Shown: one piece after another, positions 45,024-55,684 of the stretch
How the letters are laid out: the number at the start of each line of letters is the position of its first letter
Position numbering within the stretch: position 1 is the stretch's first letter
Origin: Daucus carota subsp. sativus
Taxonomy: Eukaryota; Streptophyta; Magnoliopsida; Apiales; Apiaceae
Assembly (NCBI RefSeq): GCF_001625215.2
Contig: NC_030384.2
Span: 40,210,390-40,274,389 of the forward strand
Length of the DNA: 64,000 nt
Direction of reading: 5' to 3'
The notes under the pieces: generated by a model
What the model was told of the DNA's origin: nothing
Databases searched by the model: none
What the model saw: only the letters and a program-made list of their open reading frames with translations
Made by a program: the position numbers and the translations under genes

Positions 45024-48000
45024 TTGAAGATGATGAGAGGAGTAGGAGGGCCATTACTGTGCATAGGGGATTTGTTAAGTGATGTTGGAGAAGAATCAGC
45101 AGATGTTGATGAAGGTGTTGATTCATCTTCTTTTTCAAGATCCTCATCATCTCTATCTTCTACTTTAACCCCCAATTCTGATCTTAATCTTCAATCTTCT
45201 AACCTCCCCCAGCTCTTTCAGGTGTGTTTGTGTGTCATAATTTTTGATGGTTTTTGCAATGTATGATTTGTTGTAGATGTTTAATTGCTGTTTGTCAATT
45301 TTCTTGACGACCCTTATTGTGATTCATTTGTTTTATTAAGATTAACATTCTAATATTATTGACAATGCTTAGTAAGTAAAAATGTGTATATTGTGGTGGG
45401 GTTCAGTTATTAAATTGACATTTGTGGGGTGCGTTTAAAGGTTTATGGACTTCTGTGTAAATTGTGTGTGATAGTAAGAATCCCCTTTTAGTAGAAATAT
45501 AAGAATGAAATGAAGATCGAATTGTTTGCTAGAGAGAGTGAGTTTGGTTAGTTGATATTGGTTACAGAAGGCACAAAATATGATATTTTTCATGGATTGG
45601 CATTGTACTGGACTGGTGGACCGGATAGACATTTCATAGTTGAACACATGTTAATTGTTATATTCTTATACAATATTAGCTCTTTGGGTTTATAATAACA
45701 GAAAATAAAAATATACTGTATAATGCTAAAGCAAATCAGCCACAAAATCTTCATCATTGCTAGAACATCTTTAGAAAGGTAGAAGACGTGTTAATTGTTT
45801 AGAAGACCTTTTATTTACGGTGTGATGTATTTTTAGTTACATACTTACATAGTTACATTGGAGGAGTTGAGAATGAAACTGTAGACCTCTAGCACTAGAA
45901 TCACCTTTGCTGCAGCTCAGGCACTGCTTGATTCTCAGATACTTCTCTTATTTCAGAGCAAGTCCAATAGGTTACCTAAACTTGCTCCTAAACTCACATT
46001 TAGGTAATGTACTAAAAAGAGCACTCCAACACTCTTCTAGTGGTTACTTAAATCACTAGCACAACCTCAAATCTCTTAGCCATTATCTATTTATAAGTAA
46101 CCCCTAGCCATTACCTATTTAATATTTATAAATAAAATAATCATCTCTCTCCTTCTTTCTTTGTCTTTTCCCTCCCTTTTCCCTTCTCTCTCTCAAATTT
46201 ATTATTAAAATAATCTTAGGAGAACAAATATACGGATTGCTATTGGAGTTGACACTAAAAATAGATTACCTAAATCACTAAGACTCACTAGGATTTATTA
46301 TTTTATATTATTAATAGGTAATGAGATAAGTAACCTATTGGACTTGCTCTCAGATAATTTTAGGGGGAGTTGATTCTTGGATACTTTTTCTTTCCTTTTT
46401 TGCTAATGAATTCGTAAATACTTGTATTCACGAATCAATAGTTTATTTTATGCTTACTATAAGGTATGATATCCCAAGTTAATTTTGAAAATGTTAACAT
46501 ACTAACAATTGTGATTTTTTATGTGTTTCCCACTAAATTAGTAGGTTTCTTGATAACTAATATTCTAAATCCCTTATGACTACCACAAAATTAGGTTACC
46601 AATATTGTTTTTATGTGATATATATCGTTAAAACCTTAATACAAATATAAGAGGTGGTTAAATGCCACTATGGGAAATTTTATCCATATCACAGAGAAGA
46701 GTATAGGGTGAATGGGCACTTTTAAACATAATATGTGGATGAAAGCAGGGTATGATATTGGTATAATTAACAAACTTGTTGTACTTTAATAAGTTTTTTT
46801 CTTGTTCTCCTCAACAATATCATCCCCCATCGGCCCTTCCCCCTCCAAAAAAAAAATTGATTGCTCAAATGGTTGTTACTGCAACTTAAATATTACCGAA
46901 CTAATAACGTTGGTGTGGAAGCATACATTAATTACCTCTCTTGATTCAAGCCGGGTACTGAAAAGAAAGCCAAGTTTCTTAGTCTCCACGCAGTCAACAT
47001 CATGGTCTGTCTCGCTTCTTTCTATATTTCTTTGATTCTTTTCATTGCAAGGAAGTTAATCTTGCCTAGTCAATTTTTGTTTATTTTTGGGTCCAAGTTC
47101 ATACTATTATAACTACTTACTTCTTTGGGATTACAACTACAACCGGTGTCCTTTTTTTTTTTGCTTCTATTTGTTATTATTTTTAGTAGTTGGTTGTATA
47201 TACTTCAATTTTGTCGTACAAAGGTATTCTTCAGTTTTAAATACATTGATTTGGGAATTGGATTGCATCTCATTCTCATCTACACTTGCTTTAGGAAACC
47301 TATGACCAATTAAAGGAAGCACTGGGAGGTAGCGACCACTCATGGACTGCTCTCACACTGAAGGTAATGTTTGTATTACATTATTTATTCTGTAGATGAC
47401 TATTTACTTGCCGAACTTACCTCTAGTGTATTCTGGATTATCCATTTTATTGTTATGAGGCAGCTATCATATTCCTGTTCTTCTAATGGTCAAATGTCCA
47501 TATTTTACTTGGCAACTGAAAATGTAGCATCAGTAATTTGGTTCATCAGCACACTTTAGAAAATGTAACACATAGTCCATCTCTCTGATTCAGTTCAAGA
47601 GACTACCAATCAACAATGCCTCACTCTTTTCTAAAATATCCAAATTATATTACTCCCTCTGTCCCATCCATTTCTTTGCACTTTCCTTTCTGGGATGTTT
47701 CTCTCAATTCTTTACATTTCTGAATTTTTTAAAAGTAGTAAACCTCTATAACATAAAAACTAAACTCACCCACAACTTACAAATCGAACAATACAAATCA
47801 GTATTAATAAAATTACAACTAAGACTAGACTCTCCAAGTATATAATCATATACAGGGCCGTCTCCAGGATTTCGGAGGCCCTAGTATTTTTGAACCAAAA
47901 TCTAAAATTTGATGAACTAAAATCACAGGAAAAATTTGCAGTAGTAAAAATAATTCTTAACTAAAAAACAAAGCATAAAAATAGTTCAAGTTAAAACTAA

Positions 48001-49840
48001 GAAGTTATTATTCTTCTTGCTTTTGAGTGTCCATATTCCTAAACTGGTGTACAGGGGAGAAGAATAGATATTATTTTAATAATTTTATTGAATATAATTA
48101 ATAACTAATAATTACAAATATTAATACTACATGTATGTATATATATTGGAGGCCCCTGTATCGATGGAGGCCCTAGGCAAATAACTGGGGAGACTCCCCC
48201 TGGAGACGCCTCTGATCATATATAATATATATTAGAGCTTGAGAGAATCTGAGAATAAAACAATGCAAGCACTGAGTTGAATGTACTTAAATGTGTTCCT
48301 GTTGCCTGGATTCATTTTTGAATTCAGAACAAGAATATAAATATATAGCCACACAAATAACGATAAAAAATAATAATCACAACAACTTGCAATGGTTGAA
48401 TCCAGTTCAAAGTTCAAGTTTGTTGATTTTTTTTCCAATGTTATGTGAACATTTGACAGTTATGTGAACGTTTGACAAAAGAAGAGAGAAGTAAAAACGT
48501 TTATAATACCATCTTCTGTAAACTGATGTATAAAAAGTTCATAAAAAGAATAGGAGTATATTTGGGTAAAGAGTTTGAATCAAAATCTAACTCCTATTTA
48601 TTATGTCTCTGTCTCTGTTCCCGTCTTCGTGAACATCAATTTGCTTGTTTACTGATTTCAAATCAGTAAGCTGTTTTGACCTGTAAAACCAAATTGGTAA
48701 TATACAAATAGCATGGTGTTTGTATTTTTTTAGGCCTTTTGGCATGTTGACTATATTCATCAAAATTTGAGGATTTACAGAAGACATATCAGAAATATGC
48801 AAGTATATACTTAATACAAAAAAGGATTGAAATAGTATTTTTTGTTGCCTAACTTAAATTGTCAAAAAGAGTTTACAGTTGATAATGAAATAGTTAAATA
48901 CATATATGAAAAGTTATTCATAACTTATATGGATGAGAACAAATCATTAGATAAGATAACACTTCATCTTTTTAGATTCCTGGTCATGGATTGTTATAGC
49001 ATGTCCAATGGTTATGCTAAAATAGATGGAACGATTGCTATAATTTAGCACCAAAAAAGTGATTGTTGGTACTAAAATAGGGCCATGTCTCCAATAATTG
49101 GTTCTAAATCTTGTTGCAAATTTAACCAACTTTTAAATACATCACACTTTTGAATATAAATTTAACTTCCTTCCAAGTATCCTACCTTTTCAAATACCTT
49201 TTCTATCCATGCCTCTTTCCTTTTTACTTTTTGTTGAGGTTGTAATTATGACTCCATCTATTTTTTGTTCTAAATATAGCACAAATTATAGCATTATTCT
49301 ATTATAGCAGAGGATGTAGAACACGAGTGGAGTGGTGAGTTATAGTTTTTGTTCTATAAATATGGATATGGCACGCCATTGGACTTGCCCCTACTGGGTC
49401 AATTTATATGACTGGAACAACAAAATCTAGAGATAACTAATGAGAAATGAATATTATTTTTCAGATTAGCAAGTGTGAGAAAATCCCAACCAACTAATAA
49501 TATACCAAACTTTAGGTATGTGGTATTTAAAATTTTTAAATATATAGATGCGTGTGATAAATTTATGGTACAATTCCCATGTGGTCAAATACTTGGCGTG
49601 TAGAGTCCTTAACTAGTCTCCTGACATCCCTATTTTTGGTCTAAAATGCAGTTATGCACTGCTTTGGAAACTGCTAACCAGCTGGTTCAGGTTACCGGTT
49701 CTAATGTTACCCTACTATCAGAGAAGATCCAGGAGCTTGAGAAAATTATCAAGAGGGGAGATGATGCTGTAGCAGCAGCCAGAACTATCCACAGCGATTT
49801 AAAGCAGAAAGAGGACATTTCAGATATAAAGAACCCATGA
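45024..49840 (+). CDS. 151-residue helical protein, function unknown
   Basis: Three exons join in frame: 45024-45221, 47295-47363, 49652-49840. The N-terminus (MKMMRGVGGPLLCIGDLLSD) leads into a Ser/Asp-rich, probably disordered stretch to about 60. The second half, from LFQETYDQLKEALGGSDHSW through TALETANQLVQVTGSNVTLL to EKIQELEKIIKRGDDAVAAA, is predicted by eye to be helical with heptad-like Leu/Ile spacing. I believe similar proteins occur across plants but cannot name the family; a small subunit of a coiled-coil complex would fit. Two long introns (2.1 and 2.3 kb) carry MITEs. A start at the third codon (45030) is also possible. Confidence 0.75.
45222..47294 (+). other. Intron 1 of the 151-residue protein gene
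   Basis: A 2.07-kb intron that contains the MITE at 45956-46349. Outside it the sequence is AT-rich with no ORF that I can support. Confidence 0.55.
45956..46349. mobile_element. MITE with GAGCAAGTCCAATAGG ends and TCA target duplication
   Basis: The left end GAGCAAGTCCAATAGGTTAC is matched exactly by the complement of the right end. TCA flanks both sides (45953-45955 and 46350-46352). There is no ORF. A 3-bp duplication suggests Harbinger (Tourist-like) or CACTA; end sequences of this kind are known in plant MITEs, but I do not fix the superfamily. Confidence 0.88.
47653..47780. mobile_element. Truncated Stowaway-like MITE
   Basis: It starts CTCCCTCTGTCCCATCCATT after TA and resembles the complement of the right part of the MITE at 33100-33370 for about 125 bp (TTCTTT.CACTTTCCTTT, TTCTTTACATTTC, AGTAAAC.TCTATAA). 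No second end is found, so it is a one-ended fragment. Confidence 0.7.
47853..48214. mobile_element. hAT-like MITE, 362 bp, perfect 8-bp target duplication
   Basis: The left end CAGGGCCGTCTCCAGGATTT pairs with the complement of the right end, CAGAGGCGTCTCCAGGGGGA. The right arm also contains GGAGGCCCTAGG, similar to GGAGGCCCTAG in the left arm. ATCATATA stands on both sides (47845-47852 and 48215-48222). CA-G ends with an 8-bp duplication mark the hAT group. No transposase is present. Confidence 0.92.
48997..49390. mobile_element. Possible MITE related to the element at 45956
   Basis: The left end has AGCATGTCCAATGGTTATGC and the complement of the right end has GGGCAAGTCCAATGGCGTGC. Both resemble the GAGCAAGTCCAATAGG end of the MITE at 45956. 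Borders and target duplication are unclear, and internal similarity is weak. Confidence 0.55.
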
Positions 49841-52800
49841 CTGCTTATAAAATAGGTCTAGAAAGGGTGAAACTGAAAAAATGTCAAAGGAAAAGAAGAG
49901 GAAAGAAGGATGGGTTGATTCTTTTAATGTCATTTGGTGCGTACTCTATCGTGATACAGAACTTGTGACAATTGCTACTCTTCTTTCTCAATGTAGAAAT
50001 GTGCTTTCATTTGGTAAATATCACTGGAATTTGTATCAGGGAAATATGTTTAACTGATTCACATTTAGATATAGGTAAAGATGTAGAACTAATAGCTTCC
50101 CAGACACACAAGATATTCGTCGGAGACAGTTTGCATGGCTCAGTATATGTTTTACCTAGGTCTGGTGACCTTACTGTGTGTAGATTCCGCTGTTTCAGTT
50201 CTGCGCACATATAAATTTCAACCAAGTTGATTTTGACAAATTAGCTTTCTGTGTTGTGTCATCTCTATCCACCCATCCTAACAAACAGGAGTTGGGCCAA
50301 GTATGACATGTTACCATTTAAAATCTTAATGTGTCTGAGGAATGTCCCAGACGGGACTTCCACCAAACCTCGTTCTGATATCATATTGAGAACTGGTCCA
50401 TCTAAAACCTTAAGATGTTAGAGGAATGTCCCAAATGGTCATATAATACCTTAAGATGTTAGGGAATTGTCCCGAATAGATCTTATGCTATATTTCAACA
50501 CTATATTCTTAGAGTTAAAATTTTACGGATCACTCGGATCTATGAATGGTTAAAATTTTAAGTAAGTTAATTGAAGTTCTCAAGCTCATGCTAGGATGGC
50601 TTTTACTACTTGTATCATCAATTTTAGCCCGGCCAGTACCGAGAGTGTATCTTTTGAAAGGTTACCTCAACTTTATTACTTAATTTAAGTTGTTTTAAAT
50701 GTTGTTTATGCTTATATAATCATAAGGTCGATATTATATATAGCCGGAGTTTTAAAATTTTAGTAATTAAATATCAAAGATATACTAATCTTATCTTAAG
50801 CTAAGTATACCGCGGGAATTTTAGATACACCACTGACCCTGGCTAGCAGAATATGTATTTAACCAAAAATTCTATTTCACAAATATTTGATTGTTTGTGT
50901 TTACCGGCAGTGAAAGAGGCGAATCTGAAACCCAAGTGGACAAACCGATCTATATAAATATTTTTAATTACAGGGATCCGAAGTAAACAGATGCATATTT
51001 TTTAATGTGTTAATTTCTGATTAGTGCATTCTTTAGTTTCAATTATTGATTTGGTCGATGATGCGTCATGCACGGGTACAAGGAGAAAAACAATTGCAGT
51101 AGTTTTGTACTTAAATTATGAGTTTTGCACTTAAATTATGCTTTGTTTAACTCTGTTTACTAATGATCTCTTCTGCCGGTTGTTGATAAACAGTGCCCTG
51201 CTCATGACTCATCTTTTGCCAGTTGTAATTAACTAATCTGATCCCTTAATTAGACGTAATTTGTAAGTCTTGTTTAATTCTCAGGTTCCAAATATTAAAA
51301 TATATAATCTCGCAGTATTTGCCTCATCAAAAGCGCTTCATTTTATAAATTTTCTACTTTTTTATTATGCATAAAAATAATGTTAATATGGAGTTTCATA
51401 TTATATCATTAAAAATTCTATCACGATACATGTCTACATTAGAATAATTCTGAATAATTATTATTTTGCTGTAAAATTATGTTAGGATACCACATAATTT
51501 TTAATAATTTTTTGGAATAAAAAATCATATAATTGTTTTCAATTTACTAACTGAAATTTATATTTATACTTATAAAAAGTATATGTATTATATGTACATT
51601 TATAGTGGTGTGGGAAGAAATTAGAAGATGTTATCCCCCTCTATATATATACACACATGTCTATACACACACGTATACACATTATCCGAACAAAAGTAAT
51701 AAGATCTCAATTTAATAATAGCACTTAGAAAACGCATAATAGAAAAAAAAACAATGAATGGGGACAAAAAAGACAAAAAATAATAAATAATTTAGAATTT
51801 AGAAATTTTATAATGAAGAATCCAATTTATGTAGACGTATTTTTTCACCACATTTTACTTATTATTATTCTTCAATAAAAATTACATTTTTTTAATAATT
51901 GCCATCTTCTAGTTATTATTATTCTTCTTTAACAAAAACTGTACTATTTAAAAATTTACTATCTTCAAATTATTTGTTGTAAATTCTTTTAATAACTCAT
52001 ATTTCTTAATTATTATTCAAAATATTTTAAAAAGAATAATAATCACGTGAGCGTCATTTCTATAATCCTCGGTTCTCCTTTATATAATTGATTGATCCAT
52101 CGATTTTTTTATTTGAGAAAAAATCTTCTCCTTATCCTCGAACTCTTGTAGTAAATGCACATATTTTCACATTGTGTTAGAATGTTCAACAAAAATCAGT
52201 TTCCTCCTTAACTTTTGTAGTAATACATTTATTTTCAATTTTTTTTATGTTTTCGCTCTTTCTAATAGTAACTAAATCTTTATATATATTTTTCTTACGA
52301 TACGTGTTTTGTATAAATATATTTGAAATATAAAAATTGTATTTTACATCGACTATGTATTATATATGGACGTCAAATCTTCGATCACCAAGTATATGTT
52401 CAATGATTTTATATTTTGTACTATTAATGTATTATAAAATTAAAATTAAAATATACTCTAATAATTTGTTGGAAGTTTTGATAAAATCGTATTTCATAGT
52501 ATATTTTTTTTTGAAAAAAAAAATTAATTCAATAATGAAAAGTCATACGGCATCTACAAGAACAATCGAGTCGAACAAACATAAAACAGATCATATCGTT
52601 GATTAATCTAATTTTTATAAAAACACAATCAAGTGATTTGTTGAAATTGATATATACACATATAACCTTCATCAAAACTTCATCAAAACTCGTTTGAGTT
52701 ATCGATCGTAACTGTAATATCATATAAATCTTTACCACTAAGTCAATCCCTTGAAAATCGGGCAGATCTAATGGACATTGAATCACACCAAAACACACCA

Positions 52801-54687
52801 AAAAACACACCAAGCTCTCACAAGGAGAGAATAAACAAAACCCAAATAAATTGAGAACAAAAGTCACTCGATTTTTTTTTTTATCAAACAAAGATAAAGA
52901 TAGAAATCCTTATCTGTGGAGGAGTATTTTTGACAAGAGCAAAACAAAGAAAATAACTGATTCGGAGCATTCTACCGGTGAAAACTAATGGAAACTTTCA
53001 CGACGGTTAGAGAAAAGGAAGAAGATTAGGAGGATTTTTTTAGTGTTTCGAAGATAGGCTAGAGAAAACGTTTTTACTTTTTACGTTTCGAGGACAGTAT
53101 ATTTAAAACAATATATGACGCCCAATATATGACAGACCATTAAAAAGATTAAAAAAGGCCGCAAAAATACAAAAGCTAAAAGATGAACAAATTTCAAGCT
53201 TTTATTTTCTGTAAATCATAATAAGAACTTCACCTAGACTAATCTCCCGAGATCTTACCAAAAGGCATCGCTAGACGTCAATATAGGAAAGAGTTAAATT
53301 GAGTTTTATTTGCTATCAACTTAATATGTACCTGATCCATAAAAACATCCCAAAGTAGATTAATAATATAATACCTTAAATTATAATTTTTGAAAATATA
53401 TTACAAAAGTTCATCTCATAATAGCCTAACCTTTCCTTATATATTTAGGACTCACTTTTCATTATTCATAAATATGCAATGATTAATTCATTTCTCATTT
53501 AACTCATTTTTAATAATTGAATATTCATTTTTCATCTTTTTTACACTCTTTTCTTAATATTTAGATTATCTTTTAGTTCACAAAATTTAAAATTTAATAT
53601 TATAATAATAAAAAACAACACAAATTGAGATTATTGTTGGATTTGTCGTTTGACATAAACTTCTTAATTTTCAGAAATTATTTATTATATATTTTTAAAA
53701 AATCACTAATCACTACAAGATGATTCAATGTATTGCAATTTCCAACTCGTTCGAAGCCTACATCTCTTATTCAACTATGATCTGAGAATAGAAAAGGGAA
53801 ATAGGTTTAGTTAGAACATGCAATGTACTACGTGTACTACGTGTGGGTGATTGCGAATTCTAATTGTTAAGGTTAGGAATCTGATGCTCTGTACAATAGA
53901 CAAATGTGTGACATCTTTGTCCGAGAATATACCAATGAATATATCAAGACGCAAGGTCCTTGGTTTCTTTATTTTATTTTTGGCTAGTTGGTTCCGGTTT
54001 TCTCTGCATCTATAATTTTTATACACGATTTGACAATTTATATTCTAAATTAAATATTTAAGACCTGGGAGTATTATTTGATGAAACTTATTACCAAATT
54101 AATACTATATGATATGCAGTATTAAAGTAATCACCCAATTAGAAGTAGTTTGACTGTGATTAATTAATTTGATCACACCAACATTCATAACCAGCCCTTC
54201 TATTTATAAAAATTAGGAATCATTAATTAGTTTATTTACTATTTTAAAATTTATTGGAGAACTTCTATCTGAGATTTTTAATTAAATCGAAATGTAATCC
54301 TTAAAGGGGCAAAATATCCTATAAAAATTGACTGAATTTTTTAAAATAAATTGGAGATCATTTTAGTATTCCGATTATTTTGATGATCACGAAATTACTC
54401 GCAACAATTCATTAACATATTAGGTGGTTTTTTGGCATCGAATATTCAGAAATGAAAACGAGGAGAGCAAAAGGAATGGCCTTTTCCACCTGCTTGGTTT
54501 TAATCGAAATCCAGAACTAAAGTTTTATGATAATCAAAATAATTGACAAAAAAAATCATATCAAAATCATTTTCAATTCATAACAACCAATTTTTTTTTT
54601 TTTTTGATTTTAGAAAATATTTACATACATATATTTAGTCATTTCAGACTAAACATTTGAAAGAAAAGGGAACATGGAAAACAAATA
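49841..54687. other. Gene-poor spacer, first part
   Basis: The first few hundred bases are the likely 3' UTR of the preceding gene. A possible LTR remnant lies at about 50371-50540. The region 52510-53120 includes a minus-strand frame of 120 codons that resembles no protein I know and a segment shared with about 27240. The rest is AT-rich with no gene seen. Confidence 0.4.
50371..50540 (-). mobile_element. Possible remnant of an LTR retrotransposon edge
   Basis: On the minus strand CAATATGATATCAGAACG resembles a decayed initiator-tRNA-Met primer site (TGGTATCAGAGC type) next to sequence beginning TGAGAACTGG as printed, as would be found at the inner edge of a 5' LTR. A CCTTAAGATGTTAG...TGTCCC block is repeated twice beyond it. 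No coding part remains. Confidence 0.35.
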
Positions 54688-54938
54688 CTCCCTCTGTCCC
54701 ATTTAATTCTATACGTTTCTTTTTAACTGCTCGACACGCATTTCAATGCTCTTATAAAATATAGTTCCGTAACTTATTTTTGAGATTTTCTTTTTCTGTA
54801 TAAAAATATAACATCCAAACTTTAATTCAGAAAAGAAAAATTTTAAAAATAGATTGCACAACTGCATTTTGCAGGAGCATTAAAGTCCGTGCCGCGTTCC
54901 CGTCCCCCGATGTATACTACTCAGGGGAACGAAGGGAG
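54688..54938. mobile_element. Stowaway-like MITE, 251 bp
   Basis: It begins CTCCCTCTGTCCCATTTAAT and ends GGGGAACGAAGGGAG, with TA on both sides (54686-54687 and 54939-54940). The inner part has CTGCTCGACACGCATTT and AATATAGTTCCGTAACTTAT, close to the MITE at 55432. The right end is more diverged. Confidence 0.88.
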
Positions 54939-54940
54939 TA

Positions 54941-55429
54941 CGTAAAAAATGGTGAAGAATGTATTACGGAGGATACTGATCAACTGAAAGGTAAAAAGAA
55001 TAAAAGAGAATTACAAATTTTATTCGACAAACATCAATAAAGAAATAAGTATAAATATTCTGTTTTCTCTATGTTAGTTTTTCCCTACCACATAACTAAA
55101 TCTCATTTTATTTGTGTGTGAGGGAATCTAAGTTATGATTTTTTTTTTTTTAAATGAAAATGTGAGTCAATAAATAAAACAGGACATTAATATCACCTTT
55201 AATAAAGAACATTCCCTGAAATATAAGTTGACATCTTGGTAATAAACAAATAGATATCTCATTTCCGGCCGTTAAGGAACTATAATAAACTTTTTTAGTC
55301 AGTCAGTGCATGAGTATGGAACTATGGATCGTAAACAAGGTGTATGTGGTACATACTTGGATATCAAATGTTTATTTGTAGAAAAATCACTGTCAATCTC
55401 ACGTATTATGCTTAATTTAGCTAGTGCTA
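54941..55429. other. Spacer between two sibling MITEs
   Basis: AT-rich DNA of about 490 bp. I see nothing in it. Confidence 0.4.
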
Positions 55430-55431
55430 TA

Positions 55432-55682
55432 CTCCCTCTGTCCCCCTCATTTGTTTACATTGGGGGACGGGGGCTCGACACGCATTCGAATTCTCTCATC
55501 AAACGTAGTTCGATAAATTATTTTGAACTTTTTTTCCTTCTGAATAAAAATTTGATGTTTAAATTTGTATACAAAAAAAAAAAAATTAAAAAATAAGGTA
55601 TAGAACTATGTTTTATATGCGTCTTAAAATGCGTGTCGAGCAGTGTGAAAAAACTGTAAGGAAATGAGAGGGACAGAGGGAG
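55432..55682. mobile_element. Stowaway-like MITE, 251 bp, sibling of the one at 54688
   Basis: It begins CTCCCTCTGTCCCCCTCATT and ends GAGAGGGACAGAGGGAG, with TA at 55430-55431 and 55683-55684. It shares the CTCGACACGCATT block and an inner inverted arm (AAAATGCGTGTCGAGCAGT) with the neighbour. Confidence 0.92.
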
Positions 55683-55684
55683 TA

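Larger units (their letters stand above)
47364..49651 (+). other. Intron 2 of the 151-residue protein gene
   Basis: A 2.29-kb intron holding three transposon pieces (47653, 47853 and about 48997) and a 19-bp tandem repeat near 48440-48478 (TTATGTGAAC.TTTGACA twice). Confidence 0.6.

Noticed and set aside
49972..50214. An 80-codon frame just after the 151-residue protein gene.
   Set aside because: It lies in the likely 3' UTR and overlaps an equally long frame on the other strand. No family is recognised.
52529..52891. A 120-codon minus-strand frame in the gene-poor spacer.
   Set aside because: The translation is rich in Cys, Phe and Ile without domain features, and part of it is a dispersed repeat. 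It is more likely non-coding.
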